A stretch of 10,024 bases of DNA from Cyanothece sp. UBA12306 (lineage in GTDB: Bacteria; Cyanobacteriota; Cyanobacteriia; Cyanobacteriales; Microcystaceae): positions 1 to 10,024 of the forward strand of contig DLXW01000066.1 of the NCBI GenBank assembly GCA_003448685.1. Reading direction: 5' to 3'. Below the pieces are notes generated by a model that did not search any database, was not told the DNA's origin, and worked only from the letters and a program-made list of their open reading frames with translations. Positions 6,331 through 10,024 of this stretch are shown in pieces; position 1 is the first letter of the stretch, and every line of letters starts with the position of its first letter. The position numbers were made by a program, and so were the translations under genes.

Positions 6331-6573
6331 TTATATTTCGATACACAAAGCATCAGCTTCTGGTTTAGATAATCTTAATAAGTTGCCTTTTACTTCAATG
6401 ATTAATGGCACAATTATGGAACCATGACGAATTAAAATAAACTCAGTCCCTGGAATTAAACCTATTGACGATAATTTGCCGCGATAACCACCGAAAACCT
6501 GATCATAACCCACAATATAACCATGAGTTCCAATGGGAATTTCTCGCAAATAGGTAATAATTTTGGGTTCCAT
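6331..6573 (-). CDS. feoA: FeoA-family protein, no FeoB alongside
   Basis: This 80-residue protein has the SH3-like FeoA pattern: IPIGTHGYIVGY, then GKLSSIGLIPGTEFILIRHG, then IIEVKGNLLRLSKPEADALCIEI. FeoA is a small cytosolic protein that normally assists the FeoB ferrous-iron permease. Here no feoB follows; the next gene, 47 bp downstream, is a multicopper oxidase. The feoB gene may lie elsewhere, or this copy may have a different partner. AAGAGG lies seven bases before the ATG, the best ribosome binding site in the cluster, which secures the start. It is 75 bp after the porin gene and probably on the same Fur-controlled transcript. Confidence 0.88.
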   Translation of the reverse strand: MEPKIITYLREIPIGTHGYIVGYDQVFGGYRGKLSSIGLIPGTEFILIRHGSIIVPLIIEVKGNLLRLSKPEADALCIEI

Positions 6574-6580
6574 AATCTGG

Positions 6581-6586
6581 CCTCTT
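6581..6586 (-). promoter_or_regulatory. Ribosome binding site of feoA
   Basis: AAGAGG on the minus strand sits seven bases before the feoA ATG and fixes that start. Confidence 0.6.
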
Positions 6587-6648
6587 GATACAATTGTTAG
6601 GTCATTGAAATAACCTCAGAATAAAAAATGTGAGGAGGTATTGAAAAA

Positions 6649-8319
6649 TCAAAAAGTAAAGGTTGTCCGAATAGTTCCAATGACTAAAGATTCATTATTA
6701 TCGTCATAATCTGGTTCAGTAATAATAATGATCCCAGGAGTAATAGAGATGTTGTCATTAATGGGGTATTCGTAGATAGCTTCTACATGAAAAGAACTAT
6801 CGCGGTCATTATTTCTTAACCCGTCAGGAAGGATAATATCTGACTTAGAAACCCAAGGTTCCATCCCCACAATAATTCCGGCTGTATCTCCTTCAAAAAA
6901 GGCATCAGGAAACGCCAAAGTTACCGCCCAATTCCAGATATCTAGTTTTCCCCTACCTATAGGGTCTAAATCTTCTCCTAAATCTATGGCTCCGAGGGTT
7001 CTGGTGGTGGTAAAACCGCCCCAACCTCCTAATACAAATCGATCAAAAATACGCCAACTCAATTCCATCCCATAGGAGTTATTAACCGTATTAACCGAGG
7101 CTTCAAAATCTTCAAATTCTTCCTCAATAAAAGTTTGAAAATTAGCGCGACGACTACCCGTTCCCGAATCAAGATTATTGTAGCCATGAACATAGGTAAA
7201 AGCTACTTTAAAATTGTCACTAGGTTCATAGGCAAATTGTCCAATAACTCCATAGGGACCATTAAACATCCCTGCACCCAAGGCAGGATCATTACCATCA
7301 GTAGCTAAATAACCCCCACTCCATTCAAAAACCTCAAAAATTCTGCCTTGGAAGCCAATACCTGGCCCCTCTGCCATATAATACAGGGGATTACGACTAC
7401 CAAAAGCAGATATCGCCCCAGAAGCACCATCACCATCAAGGAAGTTGACTGTGGGAACGAAGTCATCAAAAGCACCCCCAACGGGTTCGACAAACATTCG
7501 CACATTTTCAGCGAGATCAAACTCATAGATAATCAGTTCTATGGCTAAATCACTATTATCAGGTTGCGCAAAACCTAATTCCCCTTCAAAAGTCCCTGTA
7601 ATGTCAGAATAGGCAGGTACAGTTCCTGTTGCCAGACGGGTATAGAGTAGATCATTACCATCAAAGGTGGTATTGAGTTCGAGTCGTCCCCGATACCCCA
7701 GGTTAGTCACTTTATTGATCTCTTCGCTTCCCCCATTTCTCTCTCCACTGGTGATCCCCGTTAACCCAACTACGAACTCTGCACTCAGTTTTGTGGTGGT
7801 GGAAAATTGATGATCTTCAAGGTAGGCTACCCTGTTTTCTAGGTTACTCACCCGTGAACCCAAGGCCGCTAATTCCCCTTCAAATTCCTGGGCCAGTCGC
7901 TTCAGTTTTTCGATATCTTCCCTTAAGACTGCTACATTCTCCTGTAATAGCCGTTCTATGGTGTTTAAACACGAATTTAACCCCGCCGCAAATTCATAAC
8001 GGGAGAGGGCGCGATCGCCTCTAAAGGTGCGATCAGGATAGCCCACAATGCAACCATAGCGTTCTACTAACCCTCGCAATGCTTCATAGGCCCATTGGGT
8101 GGGGGCAACATCTTGTAACTCCGAAACACTGGTTACTTGCGATCGCGATCTTTGACGGCGGTTGGTACCATTTAAAAAGCCATCACGGGACTGTTTCAGC
8201 CTAAAATTATTATCAGGTAACTCCGGTAGCGGTACAGCTTGGGAACTAAGGGAGTTCATCATCATTATTCCTAAGATAATTAGGGGAAATTGAATCAAAG
8301 CGAGTCTTTTTAACACCAT
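6649..8319 (-). CDS. SLH-domain outer-membrane iron uptake porin (OprB-like)
   Basis: This is a typical cyanobacterial major porin. From the ATG at 8319 it has 556 residues. A signal peptide ends near SSQA (28), followed by a basic linker and one SLH domain (about 65-120: LQDVAPTQWAYEALRGL, YPDRTFRGDRALSRYEFAAGL) that would bind peptidoglycan-linked polymer. A coiled coil follows (about 121-170, heptads such as LGSRVSNLENRVAYLE). From about 173 the rest is a beta-barrel of alternating aromatic strands ending TIRTTFTF, with the terminal Phe used for outer-membrane assembly. Cyanobacterial proteins of this type include porins shown to admit inorganic iron. An in-frame TTG at 8325 is the alternative start: GAGG lies 5 bases before the TTG and 11 before the ATG. 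A Fur box and promoter lie directly upstream, so induction by iron starvation is expected. It heads the run with feoA and the oxidase. Confidence 0.92.
   Translation of the reverse strand: MVLKRLALIQFPLIILGIMMMNSLSSQAVPLPELPDNNFRLKQSRDGFLNGTNRRQRSRSQVTSVSELQDVAPTQWAYEALRGLVERYGCIVGYPDRTFRGDRALSRYEFAAGLNSCLNTIERLLQENVAVLREDIEKLKRLAQEFEGELAALGSRVSNLENRVAYLEDHQFSTTTKLSAEFVVGLTGITSGERNGGSEEINKVTNLGYRGRLELNTTFDGNDLLYTRLATGTVPAYSDITGTFEGELGFAQPDNSDLAIELIIYEFDLAENVRMFVEPVGGAFDDFVPTVNFLDGDGASGAISAFGSRNPLYYMAEGPGIGFQGRIFEVFEWSGGYLATDGNDPALGAGMFNGPYGVIGQFAYEPSDNFKVAFTYVHGYNNLDSGTGSRRANFQTFIEEEFEDFEASVNTVNNSYGMELSWRIFDRFVLGGWGGFTTTRTLGAIDLGEDLDPIGRGKLDIWNWAVTLAFPDAFFEGDTAGIIVGMEPWVSKSDIILPDGLRNNDRDSSFHVEAIYEYPINDNISITPGIIIITEPDYDDNNESLVIGTIRTTFTF
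8011..8018. repeat. HIP1 octamer
   Basis: GCGATCGC in the SLH-encoding part of the porin gene. Confidence 0.85.
8139..8146. repeat. HIP1 octamer
   Basis: GCGATCGC, extended by a further GATC, near the 5' end of the porin gene. Confidence 0.85.
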
Positions 8320-8346
8320 TTGCAATTCATCCTCACACTATTTTTT

Positions 8347-8365
8347 GATAATGATTATCATTATA
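8347..8365 (-). promoter_or_regulatory. Fur box in front of the iron porin
   Basis: Read on the minus strand the site is TATAATGATAATCATTATC, matching the classical 19-base Fur box (GATAATGATAATCATTATC) at 18 of 19 positions. Its core, ATAATGAT-T-ATCATTAT on the plus strand (8348-8364), is a perfect 8-1-8 palindrome. It covers the -10 and predicted transcription start, so iron-loaded Fur should block RNA polymerase. Confidence 0.9.
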
Positions 8366-8388
8366 CTATTTCCGCACAAGAGGGTTAA
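8360..8388 (-). promoter_or_regulatory. Promoter of the porin-feoA-oxidase-lipoprotein run
   Basis: A consensus TATAAT (8365-8360) is preceded by TTAACC (8388-8383, four of six matches to TTGACA) at 17 bp. The predicted start is near 8353, giving a leader of about 35 bases. The -10 lies inside the Fur box. Confidence 0.7.
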
Positions 8389-8451
8389 TCACCTGTCAGG
8401 GAAGGGAAGAAGGTTTGAACTCAGTTTATAGATGAGAAATTGGGAAAAAAT

Positions 8452-9549
8452 TTACTTCCAACCAGCGCGATCCATGACTTTAACAGCAGTGGCTAAATTG
8501 GGACCAAAGGAAGCAATATTAGTCTCATCGGCTTTAAAAGTGCCAAAACCCTCTAAAACCGGATCTAAGGTTATCCCTTCTACTACGGGGTATTCATTAT
8601 TTCCCTGGGCAAAAAATTCTTGAGCTTTATCTGAGGCTAAATATTCCAAGAATTTGACCGCATTCTCCTGATTTTTAGATGTTTTGACTACTCCTGCCCC
8701 ACTAATATTGACATGGGTTCCCCGATCGTTTTGATTAGGGAAAAATAGCCCAATTTTTTGATAAACTTCTTGTTTTACTGGATCTTCGGATTTAGCAAAT
8801 CTGGCTAAATAGTAGGTGTTAGCTAGGGTAAGATCCCCCACTCCAGCAGCCACATCTTGAATTTGTCCAGTATCATTACTTTGGGGTTCCCGTGCAAAAT
8901 TTTCCACTAAACCCTTGCACCATTCTTCGGTTTTAGCTTCTCCATGTGCTTCAATTAAAGAAGCAACTAAAGATTGATTATAAATATTACCAGAAGAACG
9001 GACAATAAAGCGACCTTTCCATTTAGGAACAGCCAGATTTTCGTAGGTAGAAAGTTCTTCGGGTTTTACCTTATCTTTGTTATACATAATAACCCGCGCT
9101 CGCTTGGTAAATCCAAACCAGTTACCTTCTGGATCACGTAAAGCAGGGGGAATCTTTTCTGTTAAAATAGTAGAAGAAACAGGGGTAAAAATTCCTGCTT
9201 CTTGGGCGCGCCAGAGACGGCCGATATCAACGGTAATTAAAATATCTGCCGGAGTATTTTCACCTTCGCTTTGGATACGTTCGATCAATTCATCGTCTTT
9301 TCCTTCAATTAGATTAACCTTAACTCCTGTCTCTTTGGTAAACCCTTGATACAGTTCTTCATCGGTGTTGTAGTGACGCGATGAATATAGATTAAGTTCT
9401 CCCTCAGCAGGGGTAGTGGTGGTATCGGGACTGGGACTGGTACTCGTATCACTTTGATTATTGCCACAACTAGCTAAAAGCTGATTAACTCCCACCACCG
9501 CAGTTGCTGTACTAATACTCAGGAAAATACGTCTGGAAATAGGTTTCAC
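8452..9549 (-). CDS. futA: Ferric-iron ABC transporter substrate-binding lipoprotein FutA
   Basis: This 365-residue protein is the periplasmic Fe3+ receptor of the FutABC importer (IdiA/FutA family). Residues 1-28 combine a Tat motif (SRRIFLS, 5-11), a hydrophobic run and a lipobox-like LASC, suggesting a Tat-exported protein that may be lipid-anchored at Cys28. A Ser/Thr/Pro linker (31-48) precedes the two-lobe binding domain. Likely iron ligands by family pattern are His59/Tyr60 in SSRHYNTDEELY, Tyr190 in SGNIY, and Tyr246-Tyr247 in LANTYYLARF. The only reasonable start is GTG at 9549, since a stop lies just upstream in frame; AAGGAG is 14 bases before it, a long spacing. The permease and ATPase genes (futB, futC) are not in the window. 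It precedes the porin by 132 bp in the same direction. No clear Fur box was found upstream of it. Confidence 0.93.
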   Translation of the reverse strand: MKPISRRIFLSISTATAVVGVNQLLASCGNNQSDTSTSPSPDTTTTPAEGELNLYSSRHYNTDEELYQGFTKETGVKVNLIEGKDDELIERIQSEGENTPADILITVDIGRLWRAQEAGIFTPVSSTILTEKIPPALRDPEGNWFGFTKRARVIMYNKDKVKPEELSTYENLAVPKWKGRFIVRSSGNIYNQSLVASLIEAHGEAKTEEWCKGLVENFAREPQSNDTGQIQDVAAGVGDLTLANTYYLARFAKSEDPVKQEVYQKIGLFFPNQNDRGTHVNISGAGVVKTSKNQENAVKFLEYLASDKAQEFFAQGNNEYPVVEGITLDPVLEGFGTFKADETNIASFGPNLATAVKVMDRAGWK

Positions 9550-9892
9550 GGTTTGTTGATTTACTCCTTAACTTAAAGTTGAAGATCTTTATCGATATTT
9601 GTCTGATGTATTGTAGCACTGTTGCTAATAATTCCCAATAATTTTTCAAGATTAATCCTGAAACGTGCCTAAGACTCTGACTATTATTCGTCATGTATTG
9701 CTGTAAACTCATATTGAATAAGGGTTTCAGGGTTTATTGAAGATCCATATTGATAGTTATTAAATCTTGATAAAGACTTTCAGTAATTTTGCATAAATTG
9801 TGAAAACTGTAAATATTGGCATTTATAAGGATACAAGTCTAGTGCTTAAGAACAAAAAAAATAGCAAAAATCTTCCTTATTTTTTAATTTAA
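9550..9892. other. Non-coding region upstream of futA
   Basis: This AT-rich stretch has no credible gene. It holds the futA ribosome binding site (AAGGAG at 9569-9564) and a probable futA promoter. Two loose copies of AGGGTTT near 9720-9735 are too short to interpret. Confidence 0.6.
9610..9638 (-). promoter_or_regulatory. Probable futA promoter
   Basis: TACAAT (9615-9610) and TTGGGA (9638-9633) are spaced by 17 bp, matching the -10 at five of six and the -35 at four of six positions. The leader would be about 55 bases. No site resembling the porin Fur box overlaps it. Confidence 0.45.
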
Positions 9893-10024
9893 TCATTTTT
9901 AAAAGGTAAACAAATCATAATTTTATTTGGTGGTGGAACAAAAAAGAGTCAACAATCTGATCTAGAAAAAGCCAAAAAGTTGTACCAAGAATATAAAATG
10001 CGCAAAAAACAGGCTAAAAAAAAG
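9893..10024 (+). pseudogene. C-terminal part of a RelE/HigB-like toxin, apparently lacking its N-terminal half
   Basis: The open frame runs from a stop at 9890-9892 to the window end. Its residues GKQIIILFGGGTKKSQQSDL and the following EKAKKLYQEYKMRKK match the closing strand and helix of the RelE/ParE-type 'addiction module killer' proteins common in cyanobacteria. The family's upstream core (the segment usually containing YRIYF) does not appear in any plus-strand frame between 9780 and 9905, and no start codon fits. It is probably a decayed relic. The end lies beyond the right edge. Because the piece is short, chance resemblance cannot be excluded. Confidence 0.55.

Noticed and set aside
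6612..6635. CCTCA/TGAGG hairpin between porin and feoA
   Set aside because: Five-base stem with no T-tract; too weak to call a terminator or attenuator.
7305..8024. Open frames overlapping the porin gene in other frames
   Set aside because: Shadows of a confidently assigned porin.
8310..8330. Six-codon upstream frame (ATG at 8330) overlapping the porin start
   Set aside because: Could be a leader peptide, but it shares the same Shine-Dalgarno and so short a frame arises by chance.
9512..9712. 66-residue minus-strand frame overlapping the futA start
   Set aside because: Overlaps the signal peptide of futA out of frame and covers its promoter; no domain.
1..10024. CRISPR arrays, tRNA, rRNA or insertion sequences
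   Set aside because: No regular repeat-spacer pattern, cloverleaf or terminal inverted repeats with transposase were seen.

Overview
The window comes from a low-G+C, probably unicellular cyanobacterium. It carries four copies of the cyanobacterial HIP1 octamer (GCGATCGC), a FutA-type ferric-iron binding protein, an SLH-plus-barrel iron porin and a Uma2-type PD-(D/E)XK protein, all typical of that phylum. The native genes are about one-third G+C by hand count (20 of 60 bases at 5101-5160).

Left part (1-2270). The C-terminal tail of a tyrosine recombinase enters from the left edge. Converging on it is a two-gene operon on the minus strand for the large and small subunits of aconitase X (AcnX). 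This operon is much richer in G+C (38 of 60 bases at 1021-1080) and has no HIP1 site, so it looks acquired. The large subunit has a secretion-type signal and a roughly 95-residue N-terminal extension, which is unusual for an iron-dependent dehydratase.

Middle (2271-4450). A 343-bp spacer with two perfect inverted repeats separates the AcnX operon from a divergent DUF1611/DgcN-like P-loop gene. That gene converges on a Uma2-family gene. A probable terminator lies just upstream of the Uma2 gene and ends the iron cluster.

Right part (4451-9549). Five co-oriented minus-strand genes form an iron-uptake cluster, in transcription order: FutA (periplasmic Fe3+ binding), an SLH iron porin (outer membrane), a stand-alone FeoA, a Tat-exported two-domain multicopper oxidase (candidate ferroxidase) and an unknown lipoprotein. 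A near-perfect Fur box (18 of 19 bases) overlaps the -10 of a good promoter in front of the porin. The porin-feoA-oxidase-lipoprotein run is therefore probably an iron-starvation operon. The inferred job is to pass iron through the outer membrane, oxidise Fe2+ to Fe3+ in the periplasm and hand it to FutA.

Right edge (9550-10024). A non-coding stretch holds a likely futA promoter. It is followed by the C-terminal part of a RelE/HigB-like toxin with no visible N-terminal half.
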